Assembly (NCBI GenBank): GCA_023663085.1
Contig: JAMPIB010000023.1
Location: 1 to 48,094, forward strand
DNA from: Ruminococcus sp.
GTDB lineage: Bacteria > Bacillota > Clostridia > Lachnospirales > Lachnospiraceae
Direction of reading: 5' to 3'
DNA: 48,094 nucleotides
Part shown: positions 6,926 to 15,628 of the stretch, piece by piece
How positions within the stretch are numbered: position 1 is the stretch's first letter
How the letters are laid out: each line of letters starts with the position of its first letter
The notes under the pieces: generated by a model
Seen by the model: the letters and a program-made list of their open reading frames with translations, nothing else
What the model was told of the DNA's origin: nothing
Databases searched by the model: none
Made by a program: the position numbers and the translations under genes

Positions 6926-8935
6926 TCACTCTTCCCCGCTCAGATTCGCAATATCATACGAGAGCGTGATATCCCGTTTGCCATATAATTTAAAATAATT
7001 CTGCACGATCCGGTCGGTGACGATGCGGATATCGCCTCTTTCGGCTCCCAGCAGTACGACCAGAAACTGCGAACTGCTATATCTTGTCCCTACATCCACG
7101 CCGCGCAGAGATTTCACGATAGCCTGCTCCATGCACTGCATCGCCTGTTCCATCTGCTCTAAGCGGATATCGCTGCCATCCGCCGAATAAAGGGTGAACA
7201 GGATAAGCTGTACCGCCTGCTTGTTCCGCTGTGAAAAATGCAATACGAAATCATAGACACGGCCGAATTCTTCATAATCAATCTGAAATGCTCCCTCATA
7301 GGACTTTCTGTTCTCCACCATATCGACCAGTCTGTGCAGGTCGGCTCTGGATTGTTCGAGTGTCTTGGCCATGCTGGCACTCTGATAAAAGAGATATTTT
7401 TCATCTCCGCCGCTCAGTTTCGTATGATATAAAGCTTTATCCGCTTTCCGTAACAATTCTTCAAAATCGCCGCCATCGAGCCCGAACAGGCTGATACCGA
7501 TAGAGAGCGATATGTTCTGCATAATTTTATTTTCCTTTTTCTTTTCCTCAAAAATAGCCAGGATCTGCTCCGCCTTCCTTGCTGCTTCTTCCTGTCTGCC
7601 TATCCCTTCGACATAATAGAGGAACTCGTCCCCGCCCATGCGGCAGACGATGTCTTTCTCTGAAACATCTTTTAGCATATCCGCGACCAGTTTCAGCACA
7701 TAGTCGCCCGTCAGGTGTCCGTAGTCTTCGTTCACCTGTTTAAAGTTGTCCAGATCGATCATCATAAAGCAGCCGCTGCCGTTGCGCAGACTCTCGGTGA
7801 TCTCTTTTTCTCCCTGCTCTCTGCCAAGCAGACCTGTCAGGTAATCCAGCTTGGAATCCAGTCCGGTCTCTTCCTTAGTGACGCCGCCATAAATCTTATC
7901 GCTGTTAAAAATAGGCATGACCATATCTTCTTCCGGAATGTTCTGCTGCATACTGCCTTCTTCCAGAAGTTCCATGAACTGATCGACCAGATAAGGGTCA
8001 AACTGCGTTCCTCTTCCCTTTTCCAGTTCCTGTCTGACTGTTTTATCCTGCAGGCGCTTGCGGTATACGCGGTTGCTTGTCATGGCGTCATAAGAATCCA
8101 CGATGCCGATCAGTCTGGCCACAAGCGGAATCTCCTCACCTTTTAGCCCATCCGGATATCCTTTGCCATCATAACGTTCATGATGATACTTTGCACCGAT
8201 ACTGACATTGGGGAACATCTTGATATCTTTTAAGATCTCCGCCCCCATGATCGTATGGTTTTTGATGAGATCAAATTCCACATTTGTCAGTTTAAACGGT
8301 TTGTTCAGAACCGAATCCGGCACGCCGATCTTGCCGATATCATGCAAAAGCGCGACATAATGGATATTCTGCACCTCTTCCTCCGACCAGCCGATCTTTC
8401 TGGCCAGCGTCTCCGAATAATAGGCCACACGAAGAGAATGTCCTTTGGTATAATCGTCTTTGGCGTCGATGGTATTGGCGACCGTGGTAATGGCCTGTAT
8501 GGTTACGCGTTCCACTTCCCGCGTTTTTTCTTCCAGTCTTCTTTGCAGGTCGCGTCTGTAGCCGTCCAGTTCGATCGTGCGGCGGATACGGTTTAACATG
8601 ATCCTGGGATCGAATGGTTTGGTGATAAAATCGTAGGCCCCTACGCGGAAACACTCTGCCTCAGTCTCCGTCTTTCTGTCAGCCGTCAGGAAAATGACAG
8701 GGATCTTGCGCCACGCGGCGTCTTCCTGTAAGATCTGCATCACTTCAAAACCGCCGATCTCCGGCATGAAAATATCCAGCAAAATAAGATCAGGCTTATA
8801 CTGCCGCAGATATTTAAAAGCCTGTTTTCCGGAATTGACGCCCACAACTTTATATTCTTCTTTCAAAAGCTGCTGCGCCGTTACCAGATTCATTCTATCG
8901 TCATCCACCATCAGGATCGTTTTCTTCGTTTCCAT
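6926..8935 (-). CDS. REC - HD-GYP - GGDEF response regulator with extra C-terminal domain
   Basis: A 669-residue cytoplasmic protein. Residues 5-120 are a receiver domain (MVDDDRMN acidic pocket, LDIFMPE with the phospho-acceptor Asp, VIFLTA, and KPF). Residues about 145-335 are an HD-GYP phosphodiesterase domain: LLHDIGKIG with H198-D199 and GKGYPDG with G259-Y260-P261. Residues about 380-520 are a GGDEF cyclase domain with intact RMGGDEF at 432-438. The last 140 residues keep a GGDEF-like strand pattern, but the motif position reads YSSSQFLVVL, so it is probably a degenerate copy. The protein could both make and break cyclic dinucleotides under phosphorylation control. No partner histidine kinase is adjacent. 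The upstream promoter is at 8984-9012. Confidence 0.93.
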   Translation of the reverse strand: METKKTILMVDDDRMNLVTAQQLLKEEYKVVGVNSGKQAFKYLRQYKPDLILLDIFMPEIGGFEVMQILQEDAAWRKIPVIFLTADRKTETEAECFRVGAYDFITKPFDPRIMLNRIRRTIELDGYRRDLQRRLEEKTREVERVTIQAITTVANTIDAKDDYTKGHSLRVAYYSETLARKIGWSEEEVQNIHYVALLHDIGKIGVPDSVLNKPFKLTNVEFDLIKNHTIMGAEILKDIKMFPNVSIGAKYHHERYDGKGYPDGLKGEEIPLVARLIGIVDSYDAMTSNRVYRKRLQDKTVRQELEKGRGTQFDPYLVDQFMELLEEGSMQQNIPEEDMVMPIFNSDKIYGGVTKEETGLDSKLDYLTGLLGREQGEKEITESLRNGSGCFMMIDLDNFKQVNEDYGHLTGDYVLKLVADMLKDVSEKDIVCRMGGDEFLYYVEGIGRQEEAARKAEQILAIFEEKKKENKIMQNISLSIGISLFGLDGGDFEELLRKADKALYHTKLSGGDEKYLFYQSASMAKTLEQSRADLHRLVDMVENRKSYEGAFQIDYEEFGRVYDFVLHFSQRNKQAVQLILFTLYSADGSDIRLEQMEQAMQCMEQAIVKSLRGVDVGTRYSSSQFLVVLLGAERGDIRIVTDRIVQNYFKLYGKRDITLSYDIANLSGEE

Positions 8936-8983
8936 CTTCCGCTCCCCGCTATCATAGGTTCCACTTTATATCCCTTTCTAATC

Positions 8984-9012
8984 ATTATACTTTTTCCTGC
9001 TATAAAAAGCAA
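8984..9012 (-). promoter_or_regulatory. Probable SigA promoter of the REC/HD-GYP/GGDEF gene
   Basis: On the minus strand TTGCTT (9007-9012) and TATAAT (8984-8989) are 17 bases apart. The -35 lies inside the 3' arm of the sigE terminator, so the two elements are merged. Confidence 0.65.
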
Positions 9013-9043
9013 TCGGATATCTGACAAATACCCGATTGCTTTT
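9002..9043 (-). terminator. Terminator after sigE
   Basis: On the minus strand a stem of at least 12 perfect pairs (arms 9032-9043 and 9005-9016, AAAAGCAATCGG on the first arm) is closed by an AT-rich loop and followed by a T-tract. It begins 18 bases past the sigE stop. Confidence 0.85.
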
Positions 9044-9061
9044 CTACGCGTCCATGTTTTC

Positions 9062-9802
9062 TCATGTCTCGCGCAGGATCTCTTTTTTGAGTCTGCGCAT
9101 AATTTTTTTCTCCAGTCTGGATATATAGGACTGCGAGATACCAAGCAGTTCTGCGACTTCCTTCTGGGTCAGTTCCTTACCGTCAGCATTGCCCAGACCG
9201 AAACGCAGGCGGATGATAGTCTGTTCCCGCTCGGAAAGTTTGGATATTGCCTTGATAAGCAGCGTCCTTTCCACCTCGCTTTCAATATCCTGATAAATAA
9301 CGTCTTCATCCGTCCCTAAAATATCAGAAAGCAACAGTTCGTTGCCATCCCAGTCTACATTTAAAGGCTCGTCAATGGAGACTTCCATTTTATGTTTGCT
9401 GTTTCTGCGTAAATACATCAATATTTCATTCTCGATACAGCGGGAGGCATAGGTCGCCAGTTTGATATTTTTCTCCGGGTTAAAGGTATTGATGGATTTT
9501 ATCAGCCCGATCGTCCCGATAGAAATTAAATCTTCCACACCGACTCCCGTGTTATCAAATTTTTTAGCTATGTATACGACCAGACGCAGATTATGCTCGA
9601 TCAGAAGCGCTTTCGCCTCGCCCTCAAATTCTGTTCCCAAATCCCCGATGATCTCGTTCTCTTTTTCGACTTCCAACGGGGGCGGCAGCACCTCCGCACC
9701 GCCGATATAATGTATATCTCCCTGCTTATGGATAAGGAATCTGGTATCCTTACGCACCATTTTAAACTGCACTTTGCCGGGAATTGCCACTTTAAAAACC
9801 AT
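9062..9802 (-). CDS. sigE: RNA polymerase sporulation sigma factor SigE (pro-form)
   Basis: A 246-residue mother-cell sigma factor made as an inactive precursor. The N-terminal pro-sequence is visible: after about 30 residues comes [13 protein letters not shown], closely matching the known processing region. Region 2 includes [26 protein letters not shown] and [19 protein letters not shown]. Region 4 includes [15 protein letters not shown] and [30 protein letters not shown] lies just before the ATG, and the gene starts 11 bases past the spoIIGA stop. spoIIGA encodes the protease that removes the pro-sequence, so the pair is a functional unit. sigG, usually next, is displaced and inverted. Confidence 0.97.
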   Translation of the reverse strand: MVFKVAIPGKVQFKMVRKDTRFLIHKQGDIHYIGGAEVLPPPLEVEKENEIIGDLGTEFEGEAKALLIEHNLRLVVYIAKKFDNTGVGVEDLISIGTIGLIKSINTFNPEKNIKLATYASRCIENEILMYLRRNSKHKMEVSIDEPLNVDWDGNELLLSDILGTDEDVIYQDIESEVERTLLIKAISKLSEREQTIIRLRFGLGNADGKELTQKEVAELLGISQSYISRLEKKIMRRLKKEILRET

Positions 9803-9813
9803 TTCTTTTCCTC

Positions 9814-10620
9814 CTAGTTTTCTATTAACCCAGGATGCAGTATCATCTGATAGATACTGTCTTGTGATATTCCCGTATTACAAACCGCCACAATGACCCT
9901 TTTGCAGCATATTTCGCGATAGGTATCCTCAATAAAAAGTTCCGGAATCTCATAGGCATCCAGAATCCCCTTCTTTCTGCCAACGCTCTGATAGGGAATC
10001 GCATGATAGCGTTCCGGCCAAAAAAAATGCTGGATACCGATGGCGGCACTTTCACTGATGATACACACTGGCGCCCCGCTTAAAGGCTCCGTCAGATGAT
10101 TTCCCGTATCGAGCAGCGCATTCATATAAATGTTTTCCTCCCCGACAGGGATCCTGACTTTCTTTAAATCATTTTCCTCTGTCTTTTGCTGCCTCCGGAT
10201 CAGGAACCGTAAAAAGACATATCCCGCCAATCCGAAAAAAGCGAAAGTCCAGATACCATACTGTCTGCCCCCCATCCGGGCCAGGCATCTTTCCAGCCAT
10301 AGCACTATACTCCCCAGAAAAAAACCACAGACGGCCATGACGATACTGCTCTTTATAAGAAGCTTCGGCATCCGGATCGCAAAGACGACACGGATCATGG
10401 CTATACTGACAGGTATCGCGCCAACGAACAGCCTTATCCTCAGACTTCCCGCCGGTACGGCTATGACCAGACATATCATACCGGCTCCCAATAAGGCTCC
10501 GAACAAAATTCTTCTATGCGTGGCAGTACATTTCAGAATTTTCCCCGTTGTGGACAACAGATACAGATTCATTACAAACTGAATGAAAAAAACACTGTCA
10601 ATATATAATTTGTAATACAC
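9814..10620 (-). CDS. spoIIGA: Sigma-E processing peptidase SpoIIGA
   Basis: A 268-residue membrane aspartic protease that cleaves pro-SigE at the septum after a forespore signal. The first 130 residues contain five hydrophobic segments (for example [44 protein letters not shown]). The C-terminal half is cytoplasmic and carries [11 protein letters not shown], with the catalytic Asp in DTGN, followed by the family pattern ending near IALCNT-like VAVCNTG. The start codon is GTG, with AGGAGG six bases upstream. It is followed directly by its substrate gene sigE and is preceded by a promoter with an unusually long spacer. Confidence 0.94.
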   Translation of the reverse strand: MYYKLYIDSVFFIQFVMNLYLLSTTGKILKCTATHRRILFGALLGAGMICLVIAVPAGSLRIRLFVGAIPVSIAMIRVVFAIRMPKLLIKSSIVMAVCGFFLGSIVLWLERCLARMGGRQYGIWTFAFFGLAGYVFLRFLIRRQQKTEENDLKKVRIPVGEENIYMNALLDTGNHLTEPLSGAPVCIISESAAIGIQHFFWPERYHAIPYQSVGRKKGILDAYEIPELFIEDTYREICCKRVIVAVCNTGISQDSIYQMILHPGLIEN

Positions 10621-10644
10621 TACCCACCTCCTGTTTCCTGCTTC

Positions 10645-10677
10645 ATTATATGAAAAAAGAGGTGATTATTTTGTCAA
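10645..10677 (-). promoter_or_regulatory. spoIIG promoter with 21-bp spacer and Spo0A-box-like -35
   Basis: On the minus strand a perfect TTGACA (10672-10677) and a perfect TATAAT (10645-10650) are separated by 21 bases. The -35 sits in TTTGACAAAA, whose complement TTTTGTCAAA fits the Spo0A box (TGTCRAA). A weaker TTGTCATAA lies about 45 bases upstream. Known biology: the Bacillus subtilis spoIIG promoter has perfect-like elements at 22-bp spacing and needs Spo0A bound over the -35. The start codon GTG is 25 bases downstream of the -10. Confidence 0.75.
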
Positions 10678-10721
10678 ATTTACGGAGCATTTATGAAATA
10701 TTTTCTGACCGATTATGACAA

Positions 10722-10752
10722 CAAGAAAAAGCGCAAGCTCCGCAGCTTGCGC
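10722..10752 (-). terminator. Second terminator between ftsZ and spoIIGA
   Basis: A perfect 9-bp stem GCGCAAGCT/AGCTTGCGC with the loop GCGG is followed on the minus strand by TTTTTCTT. It lies about 45 bases upstream of the spoIIG -35 and should insulate that promoter from the dcw transcript. Confidence 0.85.
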
Positions 10753-10754
10753 TC

Positions 10755-10779
10755 CAAGAATTTACTTCGTAAATTCTTG
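10755..10779. repeat. 11-bp hairpin between the two terminators
   Basis: CAAGAATTTAC and GTAAATTCTTG form a perfect 11-bp inverted repeat with a three-base centre. No T-run follows on either strand. Function is unknown; it is part of the hairpin-rich gap between ftsZ and spoIIGA. Confidence 0.6.
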
Positions 10780-10819
10780 CTTGAATCCCGCTACGATTAC
10801 AGCAATTTCCTATATAACA

Positions 10820-10849
10820 GGAAAAGAGCCGGGATTCAAACTCCGGCTC
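10820..10849 (-). terminator. Terminator of ftsZ / dcw cluster
   Basis: On the minus strand GAGCCGGA pairs with TCC-GGCTC (one bulged base), closes the loop GTTTGAA and is followed by TTTTCC. It lies 40 bases past the ftsZ stop. An 8-base segment at 10830-10837 is also complementary to 10783-10790, so alternative folds are possible. Confidence 0.75.
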
Positions 10850-10888
10850 CATAATGGTTTATAATAATGATAACAGATCATTTCCCGA

Positions 10889-12133
10889 CTATTTCTTTTG
10901 TAAAAATTCCGGTATCTTCAAAGATTTCTCTTCTACGGAACTTCTGATATCCGTTGCACGGTTGATACCGTTTATCGTCTTCACGGCATCAGCTTGTCCG
11001 GCATTCTGTCCGGCTCCTGCCGCACCTCCCGGCAAAGAGGATGGTCTGATCCCCAGATTAGCCGTACCAAAGCCGACATGTCCGGCCGCTGCGCCTGTTC
11101 CCGCTGTTTTACCCTGCAAGGAAGTCGGTGTGATATATGTAGACTTAAAACCGAGCCCGCCCATGCCCTTCATCTGGTTGGTCTTTTCTTCAATACCAGT
11201 CGCAATAATTGTTACCGTACAGGTGTCCGTCATATTGGCGTCATACATGGCGCCGAAAATGATATTGACATCATCTCCCGTCAGATCCCTGACATAATCC
11301 GCCGCATCAGAAGCGTCTGCAAGGGATATATCTCCAGAGACATTAATAATAACATGTGTTGCGCCGGAAATATTCGTTTCCAGAAGCGGACTCTCTACCG
11401 CCATTTTAACGGCTTCACTCGCTTTGTCCTCTCCTTTGCCTGCACCGATACCAATGTGGGCAATGCCTTTATCTTTCATGACAGTCTGCACATCTGCAAA
11501 GTCAAGGTTGATGACCGCAGGCACATTGATAAGGTCTGTGATACCCTGTACCGACTGCTGTAATACCTCATCCGCTTTCTTCAGGGCGTCCGGCATGGTT
11601 GTCCTTCTGTCAACGATCTCTAACAGCTTATCATTAGGGATGACGATCAGCGTATCCACGTTATCCTTGATCTTCTCAATACCGCCCATCGCATTGACCA
11701 TACGGGCCTTTGCCTCGAAACGGAAGGGCTTGGTAACAACGCCCACTGTCAGTATCCCCATGTCTTTGGCAAGTTTGGCAACCACCGGGGCCGCGCCCGT
11801 ACCGGTTCCGCCTCCCATACCGCATGTTACGAATACCATATCCGCACCTTTTAAAGCCGCTTCAATCTCTTCTTCACTCTCTTCGGCTGCTTTCTCACCG
11901 ATCTCCGGTTTGGCTCCCGCTCCCAGACCTTTGGTCAGCTTCTCGCCAATCTGCAGCAGTTTAGGCGCTTTACAAAGCTGCAACGCCTGTTTATCGGTAT
12001 TGATCCCGATAAAATCCACTCCGTCAATACTTTCGTCGATCATTCTATTAACAGCATTATTACCCGCACCGCCGACGCCAATGACTATGATCTTTGCTGC
12101 GGATTCAGCATCGTTTGTCTTAATCTCAAGCAA
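10889..12133 (-). CDS. ftsZ: Cell division protein FtsZ
   Basis: A 414-residue tubulin-like GTPase that polymerises into the Z-ring. The start is TTG, seven bases after AGGAGG. The N-terminal [15 protein letters not shown] (about residues 17-31), the tubulin signature [10 protein letters not shown] near residue 110 and NIDFADV-like NLDFADV of the T7 loop are all intact. Residues about 320-400 are a variable linker rich in Gly and Ala. The C-terminal peptide IPEFLQKK matches the conserved tail that binds FtsA/SepF-type partners. It has its own promoter at 12177-12205 and ends the dcw cluster at a double terminator. Confidence 0.98.
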   Translation of the reverse strand: MLEIKTNDAESAAKIIVIGVGGAGNNAVNRMIDESIDGVDFIGINTDKQALQLCKAPKLLQIGEKLTKGLGAGAKPEIGEKAAEESEEEIEAALKGADMVFVTCGMGGGTGTGAAPVVAKLAKDMGILTVGVVTKPFRFEAKARMVNAMGGIEKIKDNVDTLIVIPNDKLLEIVDRRTTMPDALKKADEVLQQSVQGITDLINVPAVINLDFADVQTVMKDKGIAHIGIGAGKGEDKASEAVKMAVESPLLETNISGATHVIINVSGDISLADASDAADYVRDLTGDDVNIIFGAMYDANMTDTCTVTIIATGIEEKTNQMKGMGGLGFKSTYITPTSLQGKTAGTGAAAGHVGFGTANLGIRPSSLPGGAAGAGQNAGQADAVKTINGINRATDIRSSVEEKSLKIPEFLQKK

Positions 12134-12176
12134 GGTAGTACCTCCTTTTATTACAAAATAAACTCATATATAGATT

Positions 12177-12205
12177 ATCATATAATTATTTCTTTAATTT
12201 AGCAA
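12177..12205 (-). promoter_or_regulatory. Probable SigA promoter of ftsZ
   Basis: On the minus strand TTGCTA (12200-12205) and TATGAT (12177-12182) are separated by 17 bases, in the AT-rich 124-base gap between ftsQ and ftsZ. It would give ftsZ a supply independent of the long upstream operon. Confidence 0.65.
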
Positions 12206-12257
12206 CCCCATTTTTTCGATTTTTGCACTTTCATGCCAAATTGACACGAATTTCCAG

Positions 12258-13088
12258 TTAATCCTGCTCAAAACTCGTCAATTTTGTATCCTCCGTATAT
12301 TCACGCATATCCAATGTGCCCTTCCGGCCCTCCAAACTCGGCAGCATATACTGTAACTGCATGATCTTTTCATCAATATCGCCGCTGTTGCCCAGCGCTG
12401 CCTTTACATCTCCAAAGATTAACGTCACCTGATAATCAGAAGAAAAATAGATCTTGTCCACCGGCAGGGAATACTTGTCCAATAACTGCGTGATCGTAAG
12501 GATATCCTGAAAAACCGCCGGATTATCCACCGGAAGCGCTTCATGCAGGATGATACGGTCAAAGACCAGTCCTGTCACCTGCGGGATCCCCGGCGTTTTT
12601 TCCTCGGAAGTCTCTACGATGATACCGTCTTTATCGAAATACATATACCGTCCCAGATACGCCACATACCCGGCTATCGCCTTTTCATATACGGTGATCC
12701 GCACGGTATCCTTCGCTTCGATCGTCACATCCATAGTCTCGATAAAAGGAATGTCCTCCACTCCTTTATCCCGGTATTTTAACGACAAAAACAAAGAATT
12801 GTTCCCATACTTTCCATTCATTACCATCTCCATGATCTCTTCATTGGTATAATGGATATTGCCATCCACATAAACTGTGGTGATCGTATAATTGTCCATG
12901 ATATAAACATAGGCTCCGGCCGCCGAAACGGCAAGGATGCAGCAGATTGCGGAAAGAACGGCGATCCGCTTGGCTTTACTGAAACGGACCTTCTGTTCTT
13001 TCTGCTTTCCTTTTGCCGTATTATTCCTGACAAGCCGCAGATTCGTGGCTCTTTTATTTCCTTTTTTTACGACATTCCTGCTGCTCAT
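12258..13088 (-). CDS. divIB: Cell division protein FtsQ/DivIB
   Basis: A 276-residue bitopic membrane protein of the divisome. The first 45 residues are strongly basic and cytoplasmic, followed by one transmembrane helix (IAVLSAICCILAVSAAGAYV, about 47-67). The outside part begins with a POTRA-like segment (ITTVYVDGNIHYTNEEIM) and continues with the beta domain, including MDVTIEAKDTVRITVYEKAIAGYV and the conserved YFDKDGIIVE. In the division complex it links FtsL and FtsB-type proteins to the septal synthases. It follows murA closely on the same strand, with a weak ribosome site. Confidence 0.9.
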   Translation of the reverse strand: MSSRNVVKKGNKRATNLRLVRNNTAKGKQKEQKVRFSKAKRIAVLSAICCILAVSAAGAYVYIMDNYTITTVYVDGNIHYTNEEIMEMVMNGKYGNNSLFLSLKYRDKGVEDIPFIETMDVTIEAKDTVRITVYEKAIAGYVAYLGRYMYFDKDGIIVETSEEKTPGIPQVTGLVFDRIILHEALPVDNPAVFQDILTITQLLDKYSLPVDKIYFSSDYQVTLIFGDVKAALGNSGDIDEKIMQLQYMLPSLEGRKGTLDMREYTEDTKLTSFEQD

Positions 13089-13103
13089 AATGATTTTCCA
13101 ATC

Positions 13104-14372
13104 TTATTTACTCTGTATCTGCACGGTCTTCTCACATCTGATACCGACCCCGCTTAAATCTTTACAGATGTCTTCGTATCCTCTTTCGATAAAATGTGCA
13201 TTCTGCACAACGCTTTTTCCTTCCGCTGCGCCGCCGGCCAACACCAGCGCTGCACCGCCCCGCAGTTCTTCGGCCGACACGATGGCCCCGTGCAGTTTTT
13301 CACATCCCCGCACACAGACCATGTTATCACGGCATGTAATATCGGCTCCCATCTTCTGAAGCTGCGGCACGATGCGGAAACGATTCTCAAAAATAGTCTC
13401 CCGCAGTACGCCTTCCCCTTTAGCCAGTGTCATTGCCGCCAGAAAGGCCGACTGCAGATCCGTAGGAAATCCCGGATATGTCTCTGTCCGCAGATCGGAG
13501 AGCATTTTTCTTCTTTCCCGGCATATGACCTGTAAACCGTCTTCGCTCTCGTAGATCTTTGCTCCCATAGCGGAAGCCGTTTTAATAACAGATGTTATTT
13601 GTTTATAAGGCGCTTCTTTTAAGAAAATCTCACCGCCGCTGCACAGACAGGCGGCCAGATAAGTACCCGCCACGATCCGGTCAGCCGGAATCTTATAAGA
13701 GACCGCATGCAGTTTTTTCACGCCGTGGATGAGTATCTTACCTGTCCCCGCACCTTTTATATCTGCGCCTGCACAATTTAAAAAGTCGCATAAAGAAAAA
13801 ATTTCCGGTTCTCTGGCCGCATTCTCGATGAGTGTATCCCCCTTTGCCAGTACCGCCGCCAGGACAAGATTTTCCGTTGCCCCCACACTGGCAAAAGGCA
13901 GTTTATGCACGGCTCCCGTAAGCCCTGCAGTCTCCGCGCTGAATCCGTCGTCTCTTTCTTCGATCGTGACGCCCATCTTCCGCAGTCCCTGTAAATGCAG
14001 GTCGATCGGCCTTCGTCCGATCACGCAGCCGCCGGGATATTGCAGACTGACGCTGCCCATCCTCGCTAACAAAGCCCCTAACAGCATGATAGAAGAACGC
14101 ATCACACTGACGGAATCAGAGGGCATGTCGCATCTTGAAAGGCATGTCGTATCAATTTTTACAATATGTCCGTCTCTGACTACATTGCAGCACAGACTCT
14201 CCAGCAGACGCAGCATATGATGCACGTCGCTGATGCGCGGACAATTCTCTATCTCACAAATACCGTCTATCAAAAGCGTAGCTGCCAGGATCGGCAGCGC
14301 TGCATTCTTGGAACCCTGTATCTTGATCTGGCCCTCCGGACAGTTTCCACCATATATCTGAATCGCATCCAT
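13104..14372 (-). CDS. murA: UDP-N-acetylglucosamine 1-carboxyvinyltransferase
   Basis: A 422-residue EPSP-synthase-fold enzyme of normal MurA length. It transfers enolpyruvate from PEP to UDP-GlcNAc, the first committed step of peptidoglycan synthesis, in the cytoplasm. The N-terminal GSKNAALPILAATLL includes the catalytic Lys. The loop YPGGCVIGRRPIDLH carries Cys116, the PEP-binding residue blocked by fosfomycin, so the protein should be sensitive by this criterion. FPTDLQSAF near residue 304 and the late ENRFRIVPQLQKMGAD are also typical. GAGG lies seven bases before the ATG. Position between ftsW and ftsQ takes the place where murG/murB sit in Bacillus. Confidence 0.95.
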   Translation of the reverse strand: MDAIQIYGGNCPEGQIKIQGSKNAALPILAATLLIDGICEIENCPRISDVHHMLRLLESLCCNVVRDGHIVKIDTTCLSRCDMPSDSVSVMRSSIMLLGALLARMGSVSLQYPGGCVIGRRPIDLHLQGLRKMGVTIEERDDGFSAETAGLTGAVHKLPFASVGATENLVLAAVLAKGDTLIENAAREPEIFSLCDFLNCAGADIKGAGTGKILIHGVKKLHAVSYKIPADRIVAGTYLAACLCSGGEIFLKEAPYKQITSVIKTASAMGAKIYESEDGLQVICRERRKMLSDLRTETYPGFPTDLQSAFLAAMTLAKGEGVLRETIFENRFRIVPQLQKMGADITCRDNMVCVRGCEKLHGAIVSAEELRGGAALVLAGGAAEGKSVVQNAHFIERGYEDICKDLSGVGIRCEKTVQIQSK

Positions 14373-14456
14373 AGCAAAACCTCAAAGCAGATAATATATG
14401 ACCTACTTTATCTATATGGAAAAAACAGCAAAAAGTTCTGTCTATGGAAAGTCTGT

Positions 14457-15626
14457 TTACAAATCTTTCAGATGGATTCCTCTGGCCACGCTCAAAACAA
14501 GACCGATCTCTATCAATAAAAACATAACAGATGTTCCTCCGTAACTGATAAACGGCAGGGAAATTCCCGTATTAGGAATCGTATTGGTCACAACCGCTAT
14601 GTTCAAAATGACCTGTATGGCAATATGTCCGAGCACCCCTACGACCAACAGGGCGCCGAAAAGATCGGGCGCATTATTGGCAATTATCATAAAACGCCAG
14701 ATCAGCATGATAAACATCAGTATGACGGCGATCGCGCCGAAAAGTCCAAGTTCTTCACAGATAATGGAAAAGATCATATCATTCTGCGCTTCGGGGATAA
14801 ATCCGAGTTTCTGCTTGCTGGCCCCCAGTCCTTTACCTAAAATACCGCCGGAACCAATTGCATAAAGTCCCTGCAGCGTCTGGAATCCTTTGCCGCTGGC
14901 AAAAGCCTCCGGGTCGAGCCAGGCTAAGATACGCGCCCCTCTGAACTCCAGTTCATCCGCTCCCGATTCAGCCATTTTCACAATGATAAAGACGACAAGC
15001 GCCGCCCCGGCCAGCGCAAGGAGCCCCAGAATGATGAACCGCTTATAATCCGGGCAGGATACAAACAACATCAAAACCGCGATTCCCATAACGATAATGG
15101 CGGAACTTAAATTGTTCGTGATCTGCCATAACATCACCGCAATCGGCATCGGTACGGCCAGCGCCAGATAAAAGCCCTTCCGTTCGCGTATCTTTTTGCC
15201 CATGCTGCATATCATACTGGCCAGAAAAAGGATCATGCCGAGTTTGGCAGCCTCCGCCGGCTGGAAAGAAACGCCGCCGATATAGATCCACCTTCTCGCG
15301 CCGTGTGAGGTACGCCCAAAAGGAATGACTAAAATGATGAGCGCCGCCGAAACGATATAGGCTAACATCGCAAACCGCTCCCAGAAATGATAGGGGATAT
15401 TGGCTACTACCATCATGGCCACGAGTCCGAGGATCGTCGCCCACAACTGTTTGCGCAGATACCAGGCGGAATCCCCGTCAAACTGCAGATTCGCCTCATA
15501 AGAACTCGTGGAATACACCATTACCAGTCCGAATCCCAGCAGGAAAATAACGATAAATAACAGGCTGTAATCCATGTAATTGGCTATGCTATTCGATTTT
15601 TTACGTGCTGCTGCTCTTTCCGCCAC
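14457..15626 (-). CDS. ftsW: Lipid II polymerase FtsW (SEDS family)
   Basis: A 389-residue polytopic membrane protein of the SEDS family that polymerises lipid II at the septum with a class B PBP. About ten hydrophobic helices are visible, for example LLFIVIFLLGFGLVMVYS near the N-terminus. The family motifs GRTSHGARRWI, FQPAEAAKL and the C-terminal GISLPFISYGGTS are present. The start is GTG with AAGGAG eight bases upstream, and the murD stop lies inside that leader, so translation is coupled. RodA is a related possibility, but the dcw context favours FtsW. Confidence 0.94.
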   Translation of the reverse strand: MAERAAARKKSNSIANYMDYSLLFIVIFLLGFGLVMVYSTSSYEANLQFDGDSAWYLRKQLWATILGLVAMMVVANIPYHFWERFAMLAYIVSAALIILVIPFGRTSHGARRWIYIGGVSFQPAEAAKLGMILFLASMICSMGKKIRERKGFYLALAVPMPIAVMLWQITNNLSSAIIVMGIAVLMLFVSCPDYKRFIILGLLALAGAALVVFIIVKMAESGADELEFRGARILAWLDPEAFASGKGFQTLQGLYAIGSGGILGKGLGASKQKLGFIPEAQNDMIFSIICEELGLFGAIAVILMFIMLIWRFMIIANNAPDLFGALLVVGVLGHIAIQVILNIAVVTNTIPNTGISLPFISYGGTSVMFLLIEIGLVLSVARGIHLKDL

Positions 15627-15628
15627 GC

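Noticed and set aside
10826-10850. Sequence resembling a tRNA T-arm with a CCA-like end.
   Set aside because: No matching acceptor, D or anticodon arms lie upstream, and the same bases form a good terminator hairpin after ftsZ on the minus strand.
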